The notes beneath the pieces were generated by a model. The model saw only the letters and a program-made list of their open reading frames with translations. It did not search any database and was not told where the DNA came from. This document shows positions 43,118 to 52,821 of a stretch of 64,000 nt of DNA, in pieces (within the stretch, counting starts at the first letter, position 1; the number at the start of each line of letters is the position of its first letter). This DNA is from Paraphoma chrysanthemicola (Eukaryota; Ascomycota; Dothideomycetes; Pleosporales; Phaeosphaeriaceae): the NCBI GenBank assembly GCA_020744225.1, contig JAGMWG010000015.1:310001-374000 (forward strand), given 5' to 3'. Made by a program: the position numbers and the translations under genes.

Positions 43118-46100
43118 ATGGTGGGAACAACCCGGATGGCTCTCAGTGATATGGATGAGCCACCTTTCCTTGTTCCATTGGTAGTGGAGGACCAGTTCCT
43201 CACTAAGGCACTAGTCGATTCAGGGTGCGAGTGCTTCAGTGCGGTGAGCGAGAAATTCGCGAAACAAACAAAGGGAGAGTTCATTGATATCCCACCACGA
43301 CGTCTTCAACAAGCAGCGTCCCTTAACACGCACCAAGAGATCTCGCGACTAGTTTCGTTCGAATACGATCTAGATGGTTGGCGCTCGAGGCTTACAGCAT
43401 ACGTGGTCCCGGGTCTCCAATATGATGTTATTCTCGGTAAACCATGGATGCGTCATGAGGGCGTCGTGCTGGACGTACCGCGGGGCCAGCTTAAGATAGC
43501 GGCAGCAGGAGGGATGGTCGTGTTGGAATGTGAAAAACGCCGACCCGCGGGAGACGAGGTGGGGCTGGTCACGATGATCTCAGCCGTTGGGATCCAATCA
43601 ATTCTCCGACGTGATGGACCGCGCACCAGCATTTTCTTCGCCACCCTTCGCGAACTCACCCATGCCGCAGACGCCCTGCGGGCAGAAGAGCCCGAGGCAG
43701 CTAAGGACGAGGCCGCGAGGAAGACGCTCCCAAGGGAGTTCGCCGACTTCGCGGGCTTATTCGACAAGACAAAAGCGGATGGACTGCCCCCGCATCGTGG
43801 GCAGATGGACCACCACATTAAGTTGCGTAAGAATGATGACGGATCCACACCAGAACCGCCATGGGGCCCTCTGTATCCTATGTCCCGAGATCAGTTACTT
43901 GAGCTGCGTCGACAGGTCATGGAATTATTGGACAAAGGTTGGATCAGGGCTAGTTCGTCAGGAGCTGGGGCCCCAGTCCTCCTGGTCAAGAAGCCGTCAG
44001 GAAGCTGGAGGTTATGTGTGGACTACCGGGGGTTGAATGCCATCACTTCCGCAGACAGGTACCCTCTTCCCCTTATAAAAGAGACCTTGCGCATGCTCTC
44101 AGGAGCGGTGTTGTTCACCAAGATGGACGTGCGCTCGGCGTTCCATCGGCTCCGCATGAGGAAGGGAGACGAACACCTCACTGCATTTCGCACACGATTT
44201 GGCCTGTTCGAATGGCTGGTATGCCCTATGGGATTAGCGGGGGCCCCAGCATCCTTTCAACGATACATCAATGGGGCACTCAAAGAATCCCTGGGAGTGT
44301 ACGCTACCGCTTACCTGGACGACGTGCTCGTATACTCGGGGGGATCCAGGAAAGACCATATTGAGAAAGTCCGCAGGGTACTAACACTCCTTCAGGAAGC
44401 CGGGTTGGCGTTGGATCTCGATAAGTGTGACTTCATGGTGTCCGAGGTACGATACCTCGGGTACATAATCGTGGCAGGAAAGTCAATACGACCAGACCCG
44501 GAGAAACTCCGCGCTGTGCGCGAGTGGAAAGCACCCACTACAGTCAGCGGAGTCAGAAGTTTCCTGGGTTTTGCTAACTTCTACCGTGACTTCGTCCCGG
44601 AGTTCTCCGAGATGGCGGCACCGCTTCATTCACTTACAAAGAAGGATGCGCCGTTCCAATGGGGACCGGAACAAGATAAGTCATTCCGACTCCTTAAGGA
44701 AGTATTCGTGGCGGGACCAGCGCTGCGACAATGGGACCCAGCCAAGCATACCGTAGTCGAAGCGGACTGCTCAGGTAAAGCACTGGGTGGGTGCCTTTCG
44801 CAAGAACACCGGGGTGTTCTGCACCCTGTGGCCTATCACTCCGCGATCCTCACAGGGGCACAACGCAACTACACTATACACGACAAGGAGCTTCTCGCCA
44901 TTGTATCCTGTATGCAGGCCTGGACAGCGGAGTTGCAAGGGGCCCACAAGCCATTCATTGTATACACAGACCACCGCAACTTGGAATACTTCACAGGCCT
45001 CCGCTCTCTCTCCGAGAGGCAGAGCCGTTGGTCCGAACTGCTCTCACGATTCCGATATGAGCTCAAGTACCGTCCAGGTAGGCTGGCCCAGCGACCAGAT
45101 GCACTCAGCCGCCGCGCCCAGGATAATGTCATGCTCCCAAACGAAGGAAGGTTAATGTCCCCAGTCCGCGTCACAATGACTGCAACAAGGGTGCATTCAG
45201 GGGACACAAGGATACCACCAGGATCCCTCATCTTTCGCGACAAGCACATGCAAAGGTTGTGGGATGAGGCCGTGTCCAACGACAAACAATACCACGCAAG
45301 ATGGAACGCGGTGAAGTCCGGGGCCCGCGATTTTCCCCCGGAAGCTCGGACAACACAGCAAATAGGGGACTGCGCAATTTCGGCACACGGGGTCCTATTG
45401 TGGCGCGGGGTCGTGTGGCTACCAACATGGGAGCCCCTCACGACGACAGTGATACAACGCGCACACGACTCTGGGTTGTCAGGCCACCCAGGAAAGAACT
45501 CCACGTTCCACATCCTGCGCAGGGACTATCACTGGGATGGTATGACGGCGGACGTCGGCAGATATGTGCGGAACTGCCATTGCTTTGGAGCCCACGTGTC
45601 AAGGCGCAGACGCCAAGGACTTCTGCAACCCATTCCGGTAGCAGATCGGTATTGGACGCAGATTTCAATGGACTTCATGGTCGACCTTCCCGCTGCAACG
45701 GAGGAAGCGCCACGATACCTATTAGTGATGACAGACCGGCTGTCCAAATACGTGCAACTGGAACCCATGGTCACTATGAAATCGAATGAGTGCGCGAGGG
45801 TGTTCCGGGACACATGGTGGCGATTCCACGGGTTCCCAACATCCATTATCTCAGACCGCGGATCGGACTGGCTGGGGGGGTTCTGGACCGAGCTTTGCCG
45901 CCTGGTAGGGATACAACAACTGCTCTCTACCGCATACCACCCCCAGACAGACGGTGGGACGGAACGGGCTAACCAGGAGGTGCAGGCGGTGCTCCGAATG
46001 ATGGTGAACTTTGAGCAGACAGATTGGCCCCAATGCCTACCAGCCTGCCAGCTGGCTCTGAACAACCGGGACTCAAGCATAACAGGGGTCAGCCCGAACT

Positions 46101-46798
46101 TACTACTCAATGGATTCACCGCGGAGCCATTACAGAAGGCCGCTTCTTCGGAAACGTCCGACAAAACTCCTCGTGGAGCTGCGGCTCACTTCCTGGAACA
46201 TCTGCGACAGGGAATGGAGCTGGCACAAGCTGCAATTACCTTCCAACAACAACGACAACAAGACGCCACAGACCATTCGCGTCGTCCAGCGGAGCGTTTC
46301 CAAGTTGGAGACAAGGTCTGGTTTTCAATGCGAAATGTGAAAACAAACCGACCTAGTAAAAAGCTTGATTGGCTTCAACGGAAATACACCGTTCGAGCAA
46401 CGCCAACACCGCTCACGGTCCAGCTGGACTTGCCAGGACACATACATGACGTCGTTCACGTTGACTTGGTGGAACGCACTGCCGCAGACCCGCTGCCGTC
46501 CCAGGTCCTCGAAGATGCAAGGCCGGGCCCGGACCTGGCAATGGCCGAGGGCGACCCCTCCCTCCACGAATACGGGGTGGAAGAAATCCTACGCGCAAAG
46601 AACGCAAGGGGGAGAGGCAAGCGCCAAGTACTGGTTAAATGGAAGGGATGGCTAGAGCCAACATGGGAGCCAGCTGATAACTTCACGGACACAACAGCAC
46701 TACAGCGGTTTGAAGAACAACATGGCAATATCACAAGCACTGAAGGACCACAGAGGCGAACACGGGCACGAGGGGGCGGCAGACAAAAGTTGCATTGA
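43118..46798 (+). CDS. Pol of the chromovirus (protease, RT, RNase H, integrase, chromodomain)
   Basis: It encodes 1,226 aa from ATG 43118, but the frame is open from 42968 and lies -1 to gag, so frameshift or reinitiation both fit. The protease has DSG at 34-36. RT has WRLCVDYRGLNA and YLDD at 399-402. RNase H has VEADCSG and IHDKELLAI. Integrase has the DDE core (ISMDFMV, IISDRGSD, TDGGTERANQEV). A chromodomain near the C-terminus reads YGVEEILRAK...VLVKWKGWLEPTWEP. The zinc finger is odd: NCHCFGAH gives C-x-C where relatives have C-x2-C, a one-residue loss. The rest looks intact. Confidence 0.94.
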   Translation: MVGTTRMALSDMDEPPFLVPLVVEDQFLTKALVDSGCECFSAVSEKFAKQTKGEFIDIPPRRLQQAASLNTHQEISRLVSFEYDLDGWRSRLTAYVVPGLQYDVILGKPWMRHEGVVLDVPRGQLKIAAAGGMVVLECEKRRPAGDEVGLVTMISAVGIQSILRRDGPRTSIFFATLRELTHAADALRAEEPEAAKDEAARKTLPREFADFAGLFDKTKADGLPPHRGQMDHHIKLRKNDDGSTPEPPWGPLYPMSRDQLLELRRQVMELLDKGWIRASSSGAGAPVLLVKKPSGSWRLCVDYRGLNAITSADRYPLPLIKETLRMLSGAVLFTKMDVRSAFHRLRMRKGDEHLTAFRTRFGLFEWLVCPMGLAGAPASFQRYINGALKESLGVYATAYLDDVLVYSGGSRKDHIEKVRRVLTLLQEAGLALDLDKCDFMVSEVRYLGYIIVAGKSIRPDPEKLRAVREWKAPTTVSGVRSFLGFANFYRDFVPEFSEMAAPLHSLTKKDAPFQWGPEQDKSFRLLKEVFVAGPALRQWDPAKHTVVEADCSGKALGGCLSQEHRGVLHPVAYHSAILTGAQRNYTIHDKELLAIVSCMQAWTAELQGAHKPFIVYTDHRNLEYFTGLRSLSERQSRWSELLSRFRYELKYRPGRLAQRPDALSRRAQDNVMLPNEGRLMSPVRVTMTATRVHSGDTRIPPGSLIFRDKHMQRLWDEAVSNDKQYHARWNAVKSGARDFPPEARTTQQIGDCAISAHGVLLWRGVVWLPTWEPLTTTVIQRAHDSGLSGHPGKNSTFHILRRDYHWDGMTADVGRYVRNCHCFGAHVSRRRRQGLLQPIPVADRYWTQISMDFMVDLPAATEEAPRYLLVMTDRLSKYVQLEPMVTMKSNECARVFRDTWWRFHGFPTSIISDRGSDWLGGFWTELCRLVGIQQLLSTAYHPQTDGGTERANQEVQAVLRMMVNFEQTDWPQCLPACQLALNNRDSSITGVSPNLLLNGFTAEPLQKAASSETSDKTPRGAAAHFLEHLRQGMELAQAAITFQQQRQQDATDHSRRPAERFQVGDKVWFSMRNVKTNRPSKKLDWLQRKYTVRATPTPLTVQLDLPGHIHDVVHVDLVERTAADPLPSQVLEDARPGPDLAMAEGDPSLHEYGVEEILRAKNARGRGKRQVLVKWKGWLEPTWEPADNFTDTTALQRFEEQHGNITSTEGPQRRTRARGGGRQKLH

Positions 46799-46968
46799 GG
46801 TAGCGGCAAAGCCGCGCCGAAGCTACAAAGGGAGCTTCATGTGGAAGAAAAGAGGGCCCGGGAGCCTCACCGCGGCGCCATGACGGCGCCGGCCCGGTCT
46901 CGCTGTGTTACCCGCGCGAGCGGGGCGCCAAAACAAATCGGCGGGGCGGGGAAGGGGGACGACGCCGC
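46799..46968. other. Spacer between pol stop and antisense gene stop
   Basis: GC-rich, 170 bp, no ORF. Pol and the antisense gene converge here, so both 3' ends probably lie in it or overlap the opposite gene. Confidence 0.5.
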
Positions 46969-48420
46969 CTAGGCGCCGTCGTCGTACTCCTCGGGGGCCT
47001 CGTAGAACTGCTCGTCAGGGTCTTCCTCGTCATCGACGGACTCGGCACGTGAACGATGGTCGACGACGCGACGCGGGCGCTCCTCTACCTCGTCTTCATC
47101 ACGGCGACGGCGGGAGCGCGACGGGAGGTCTTGGGTCAGGAAGCGGGGAAGGCGACGCCGCATCTCCGCACGACGACGACCCTCGTGCTGAAGCATCACG
47201 GGAGACCTCGGAGCAGCCATGGGCGAACGACGGCGGCGGGACTCGGGCGGAGCGAGCGGAGAGGAGCTGTACGCGGTGGACGAGCTGGAAACACGGCGGC
47301 GGTGCGACGGCGTGGCGGGGTACTCGGGATAGTCCGTGATGAAGCGACCTTGGCGGCGGGGCGTCTCGTAGACGGGCGCGGGGAGAGCACGAGCACGGGG
47401 CTGCTGTTGAAGGCCTTGGATCGCCTCCTACAACGTCACAAATTAGCAAAGCCGACAACAAGGGCGCAACACGGGATCGAAACGTACCAGGATCTGTCGA
47501 TGCGAGTCGGCTGCCTGACGGTTGCCTTCGTCAATGCGGCGGTCGAGGTGACCCACCGCCTGACGCGTGGCGTCCGTCAGCATGTTCAGCCGGGACTCCA
47601 TTTGCTGGATACGCGCGCTCGCACTGCCGCCAGTGAGGGGAGCGGAGGGGGCCTGGAAGGGAGTGACGGCGGAGGACGACGAAGACGCCGCGGACGGGGC
47701 ACCGAGGAGCTGCGGGGGCGAGGCGGGGGCGGCGGAACGCAGAGTCGTCAGCGCAACGTCGAAGGCCTCGGCGAGGCGGCGGAAGCGCTGGTCGAACACC
47801 GCGTAGGAGCCACGCCACTGACCTGTGACCGGATCTTGATGACGCTGGGACGCCTTGACCACATGACGATCGTTGTGGGCGTGCGACTCGTTGGCGTAGT
47901 TGCGCCACGCGCGGTAGGCACGGCGTAGGGTCGGGGAACTCGCGAACTCAGAGGTGAGCTTGGTGCAGGTCTTGTGGCGTTGATTGCAAGACTGGCAGGC
48001 GGAACGAGGGCCTAGTTACGAAGTCAGTACGAACTCAGCGAGGGGCCGACATGTGTTTGGAGGACATACCGGGCAAGCACTCCGTGTTGCCATAATAACG
48101 CAGATGATTGATGCAAGGGAGGCAATCGCAGAGCTCGGCATGGTCCGGCAACTCAGCCTCGTCGGAATCGGAGTCGCCAACCACGACGTGGTTGCCGATG
48201 CGGCGTTTCTTCTTGGCGGAGACAGGCTGGGAGGAGACGGTTAGCACGACGCGCGCGAGATGGAGAAGGAAGTACTTACGGTCTCGTTGTGACCGGCGGG
48301 CTGGTTGTTGCGATTGGGAGGCTTGCCGCCGCCACCAGAACCGGCCGCCGCGACACTCGAAACGCCGTTGAGACTCCAGCTCTGCGCATTACCGGCGTAG
48401 TGGTTGCGAAGAGTGGTCAT
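46969..48420 (-). CDS. Antisense four-exon gene inside the chromovirus, Cys-rich protein of 426 aa
   Basis: Exons on the minus strand are 48420-48280, 48226-48070, 48011-47488 and 47427-46969. All introns are GT-AG and short (53, 58 and 60 bp): donors GTAAGT, GTATGT and GTACGT, branch-like CTAACC, TACTGAC and CTAAT. Phases match at every junction and the frame is open for 1,281 nt. The N-terminus is Ser/Gly-rich. Then KKKRR precedes a Cys cluster running CDCLPC, a Cys before LPG, then CQSC and RHKTC, spacing C-x2-C-x11-C-x7-C-x2-C-x6-C, similar to but wider than fungal Zn2Cys6. A helical region (RIQQMESRLNML) and an Arg- then Asp/Glu-rich tail follow. It is probably a nuclear DNA- or RNA-binding protein. 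Function unknown. Because it is antisense, its introns are not removed from the genomic RNA. Confidence 0.78.
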
Positions 48421-48727
48421 GGTAGAGAGGCCGACGTGGGGCCGGGAGGACAACGCGATGGCAGATGAGGCAGGTGGTACCGAAGACGCAGGGGGCGGAC
48501 GCAGGATTATGGTGGGGCGCACAAGGGCGGCTTGAAGATCTCGGAGGTAGCTCCGCGTTGCTTTGTTTTGGGTGCGACGCGTCTCGCTTACGGATGACTC
48601 ATCGCAACGCTATGGCCACATCACGGGACTACAACAGGCGCGCCTTGGCAACCCAGGGAACCCAAAAACAACAACACAACGCGAACTCCATGAGGCCTTC
48701 GCACGTCTATGACAATAGAAGATACAC

Positions 48728-48750
48728 AGAGAAAGGAGTAGGAAGAGGAA
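48728..48750 (+). other. Polypurine tract of the chromovirus
   Basis: A purine run with a single T (AGAGAAAGGAGTAGGAAGAG, then GAA) lies 2 bp before the 3' LTR. It is the expected primer for plus-strand synthesis. The rest of 48421-48727 is the 5' flank of the antisense gene and should hold its promoter. Confidence 0.75.
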
Positions 48751-48752
48751 TA

Positions 48753-48908
48753 TGTGATGGACTCGGGCTGTGCCCGTGTCTAGTTTAGGCTGTACTCTAG
48801 TAAGTAGTATATAACAAGAGGAGAGAGAGTCTCTCTCTTTCTCTCTCTAAGAGAATTCATATCTATTCCGACACTCATCAGTACTACGCGTGAGGCTAGT
48901 CCATAACA
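48753..48908 (+). repeat. 3' LTR of the chromovirus
   Basis: It is 156 bp, base-for-base identical to the 5' LTR, followed by ATAAG (48909-48913). Confidence 0.97.
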
Positions 48909-48913
48909 ATAAG

Positions 48914-49300
48914 ATAGATTAAGAGAATAATAATTAATAGTAGAGAGTTACACTAATTATAGAAAGAACTATATGTTAAGTATAAATAGTAACTAGTTAT
49001 AGATTAAATACTAAGTTAAATATAATAAGCTATAGAAGCTTATTACCTATATTTATATACTTAAGGTATTTTATAAGTTCTAAAAGTTCTATAGTTAATA
49101 AGTATTATAGAATAGTCTAAAACTCTTAGAATAAGTCTTAAGAATTCTAGATACGTAAAATATTCTTAGTATTCTAAGATTTATAGAACGTATTACGTAA
49201 CGCTTAGCTAGTATAGAGCTAAGTCTTTATTAGTAGCTCTATAGTTACGTATTCTATATAGAATACTTTTTACTCTTAAAACTTACGCTTTACTTACTAA
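48914..49300 (+). repeat. Right half of the repeat interrupted by the chromovirus
   Basis: It continues 41580-41688 without a gap once the chromovirus and one ATAAG are removed. It matches 7600-7960 in reverse. RIP-mutated. Confidence 0.75.
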
Positions 49301-50015
49301 TTTCTCTAGTTTATAATAACTCTAGAAGTCTAAAACTTTAAGTAATATCTTTAGATTCTAATTAATATTAATTTAAGAGAGAATCTAAAAATACGTTAAT
49401 AGCTTCTCTACTTATATAGTTAAAGTAGTTAAAAAGCTTACTAAAGGCGTAGAAATAATAGTATATTTCTTAGTATTAATAAGTAACTAAGTTAAGAAGC
49501 TTTAAGTAGCTAATAAGACTATCTTATACTATAAATTATATAAGAGAAAGTATATAAAGACTAAGAGAACTCTTATAGCTAAAGAGAGTGTATACTTAAT
49601 TATCTTAAAGAAGTTTATAGTATATAGTAATAAGAAAAAAGTAAAGAAAAGTATATATACTAAGAGTAGTAAGCTAACTTAAAGGTGCTATAGATATTAT
49701 AGTAAGACTAGTTATAACTTATATATATATAAGTAAGTAAAAGAAATAGTCTCTAAGTAATATAAGTACTATATACTATAGTAAATCTACTTTAAGGTGC
49801 GTTTCTACTATTTATTATAGTAGATTTTAGTGTAGTCTTAGTAGAGTAGCTAACTCGCTCGTGTAGCTAACTTACTTATAGAGTACGTTATACCTTTTTT
49901 AGCTACTTTATTACTCTAGTTACGTTATAAGTAAGATAGCTAGTAAAGTATCTTAAGCTTCTAGTATAACCTAATATATAAGTAAAGGCATATTAATCTA
50001 CTCTTACATAGTTTT
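49301..50015 (+). pseudogene. RIP-degraded Fot/pogo transposon, C-terminal end and TIR
   Basis: Plus-strand translation near 49685-49740 gives a zinc-knuckle remnant RCYRYYSKTSYNLYIYK, matching C-x2-C-x4-H-x4-C with mutated Cys and His. At about 49843-49893 a mutated terminal repeat matches the right TIR of the 15896-18206 element (AGCTAACTCGC twice, then GTACGTTA). From there to about 50015 the DNA is still AT-rich. The RIP signature ends abruptly near 50015. Confidence 0.65.
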
Positions 50016-50110
50016 TAAGAGACCGAAGCTAAGAAAATATGTTCGTAGCAACTTAGCAGAGTAGGGTCAATTGTTAGTACATTTCTGTGCATGATCTGTA
50101 AAGCGATCGC

Positions 50111-52611
50111 TTATGGTAAGACGGGTATCTGCTTGACCCAGGCAGGCACATCCCACCCAATCTCTTGGTGAAGTTTTTCATAACCTGAACGAATCCAACT
50201 GGCCTTAGCAGTGATGTCTGTGACACTAAAATCGCGCAAAGATCCGCCAGGTCGACAGTACTTGTCAAACACACTCTCGAAAACGTAGGGTCCTATCCGA
50301 GTATGTTAATACAATTCAAACCTTTGTTGATGTTTGGCACTCACCAGCAAAGTCCTTTAGTCCGTCAAGTAATGCAGTCTCCTGCTCAGCTAACCAGGGC
50401 ATCTCCTGCGCCATCGAAGATGGTCGATATAGAGGTGGCGTGATGCGATCCTTGAAAACAGGCAATCGCTCGAATTGAATCCCATCGGCATCCCTTTCTT
50501 CCAGGTCCTCGAGTTTTGCAATAACCAGAAATTTCCGTCTGCGACTTCCTGGAGGCTCGCACTGCATCCGCTTAATGTGCAATTCCTGCCAGCGTCGCCA
50601 CCGCCTCTGTCTTGCTAGCAGTGCCTCGTCATGTTTCAGATACTCCATATGCTCCTCCTCCTGCTCGCGTTGCATGTCAGCGAGCTTTTCGCGATTACGC
50701 TCTCTGCTCTCCAATTGATACAGTCGCCTACTCAATGATTGCTCAACTTCTCGGAGCGGGGCAATCAGGTGGGAATCCACGTCTTTAATGATCCTGTCAC
50801 CCTTATAGCGTTGAGATATTGTGGCCTTCCACTCAGCGACTGTGTCCTTGAGAGAGACAATGTTACGCAACAAGGGGACCAACAAGCGCAATGCCTCAAG
50901 AGACCTGGTGGCATCGCCAGTACTGGCCGTGAAGCGGCGGTGCAATGCTTGCAGGACCTGGGCCAAAGAGCGGAACACGTAGCCGTATGCGTCGCTTTTG
51001 AGAGGGCGGTGGTCCATCTGGTTAGTCCCGGGAACCCTCCTAAGCAGCTCTTGTACATTCTCAATGTTCTCCCAAATATCCTCAATGGCCAGGCCTTCTT
51101 CCTGTAACAGGTTGCAAGTGGTGTCGCAGATGCGTGTGATGCTGCGCCCCAAGTCAGTTTGGCAGCTACCAGTCCGCTCATCTAGTCTGAGGAACTGAAA
51201 TATGGGTTCCATTTCAACGCTAGAGCGTCGTGTACTCTTTGTTGGTTGTAGCTGCTTTGGGCTCTCTTTGGTACCATGTTGCTGCTTGCTGGACCCTTCG
51301 ACCGGCGTGGCGGTCGATGGCTGAGGAAGATGTTTTGACCGCACACGCCGCGTCGACTCGTCTCCCATAGAGGCAGAGTCAATACCTGCGGTAGCCTGAG
51401 CGGCCGACCTCTTACGCCCGCCGCCAATTAACGGCTCTGTATCTGCCATCCCTGCAGACTGAGGTCGATTAGCTTGCGGGCGATCGAGGGACCTAGTGCC
51501 AGCGTGGCGTTGTTTTGCGGACATCTGATTCAGACCTCCACGCCTCGTGTCCACTGGCGCTCTCGACGCAATCATCACCTGTCCCGTTGTTAGTTTAGTG
51601 GCATGCGCATTGTGGTTATTTTCGGCGTCATGATCTCGCCCCACAATTCACACTCGTTGTCCGTCCCGAGGTCCTATCACCTACTTTGCTCAGCTTGCCA
51701 GAATGTCGGGCGCATCTTGCTTGCCCGACGGTGGCAGGTGCACGGCACTGCACCACGTGCCCGTCGTGATCTGTTACATATTGACAGCGGGTCGAGCCTG
51801 GCCTCCGCTTATGGCGAGAACAGTGTGAGTCGCGGCTAGTGCTCTGTGCAGCGGCATTACGACACTGCTCGTATGTCGGGCCATGAAGTCGGTCGTTCTT
51901 GTATGAGACCGTGGCACACCTCAGCGCGCCACTTGGTAATCGATCCTCGATATCAACACTCCATCTCTCCAAGTGCTCAGTGCTACGCTCCGCCTCGGCG
52001 ATCAATGCTTGCTGTGACTGAAGAGTGGCAGGGGGTGGGGATGAGCGCAAGGGCGACCCCTCTGTAGGATCAGCGATGTCATCGTGCTGAGGCAGATCCG
52101 ACGACGCGTCATGGTTATCGCTGTGCTGCTTGTCCAGGTTCCGCCTCTTTTTTACGACGGTCAGAGGCTCCCGGTTGACCGTCTCCGGAAGCCTGAAAGC
52201 ACTCTTCTGCGGGCTTTCTGGAAGCTCGTATACGTCGCGCTCTCTTGCAAGATTCTGTCGCGGCCGCTCCGCCGTCAGGCTCGCCCTTGGTAGCTTGCCG
52301 TTGGGAGGCTTGCGGCGGGCCATCCGGAGAGGAGGACTACTACGGCGGAAGTCTATGCGCGCAGCATTCAAGAGATGTGCGCCGCGAATGGCCGACGGCT
52401 GCGGATGTTCTTTTGCGGGCTTGGACGCAGACGCACGCGACTCGGCGAGGAGCTGCTGTGTCGCGGCCTCGCCGTCCGTCGAGGCGTGGGACGACAGCGG
52501 GGACGGGGACACGGGATAAGTCACTATGGTCGTGTCAGCTCCCTGTGAATGTCTGCTCCGGCGCGTGGTGCACGTACCTCCTCTCCGCGGCGGCTGCTTC
52601 AGACGCGCCAT
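50111..52611 (-). CDS. Myb/SANT-like domain protein
   Basis: Proposed exons are 52611-51685, 51578-50345 and 50292-50111. The last intron (50344-50293, GTGAGT...AG) joins FAG to PYVFE in phase and completes a Myb-like domain running from WLAEQETALLDGL to the C-terminus (CRPGGSLRDFSV, DVPAWVKQIP, stop at 50111). The intron 51684-51579 (GTAGGT, CTAAC, CAG) is also phase-consistent. A 54-nt in-frame intron at 52577-52524 (GTACGT, GCTGAC, TAG) is possible. The N-terminal part is basic and low-complexity with a Cys/His-rich stretch (CSRHKRRPGSTRCQY). A coiled coil precedes the Myb domain. It is likely a nuclear DNA-binding protein; no named orthologue recognised. It is divergent from PTPA. Confidence 0.65.
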
Positions 52612-52821
52612 GTGGGTGGCAGTGCGCTGCGTTGCTGCATCGGCAGAGTGAGAGAGAAGTACCCACAATGACGATGTTAAGCTCCAGTAGGTTATTGGGA
52701 AGGCTGGTAGCGCTGGAAGCAAGCGCGCCCCCCCACATGCCGTTGGCCGACCAAAACGCGAGATCACATGCACATCATACTAGCCGCGTTCACACTATAC
52801 ACACCGGAACCACCAGACCTC

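Larger units (their letters stand above)
41689..48908 (+). mobile_element. Complete 7.22-kb Tf1/sushi-type chromovirus with an antisense spliced gene
   Basis: Two 156-bp LTRs that are identical as read, TG...CA ends and 5-bp ATAAG duplications (41684-41688 and 48909-48913) define it. Gag and Pol are in -1 overlap, and Pol ends in a chromodomain. An 11-nt self-primer replaces a tRNA primer site. The 1.95 kb between pol and the 3' LTR carries a four-exon gene on the opposite strand. There is no RIP damage although the DNA on both sides is heavily mutated, so the insertion is recent. Chromodomain elements of this type target modified chromatin, which fits its position in RIP-degraded DNA. Confidence 0.95.

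Noticed and set aside
47056..47928. 290-aa plus-strand open frame in the chromovirus
   Set aside because: It is the complement of exons 3 and 4 of the antisense gene; low-complexity Arg/Gly content and no domain. The minus-strand spliced frame explains the openness better.
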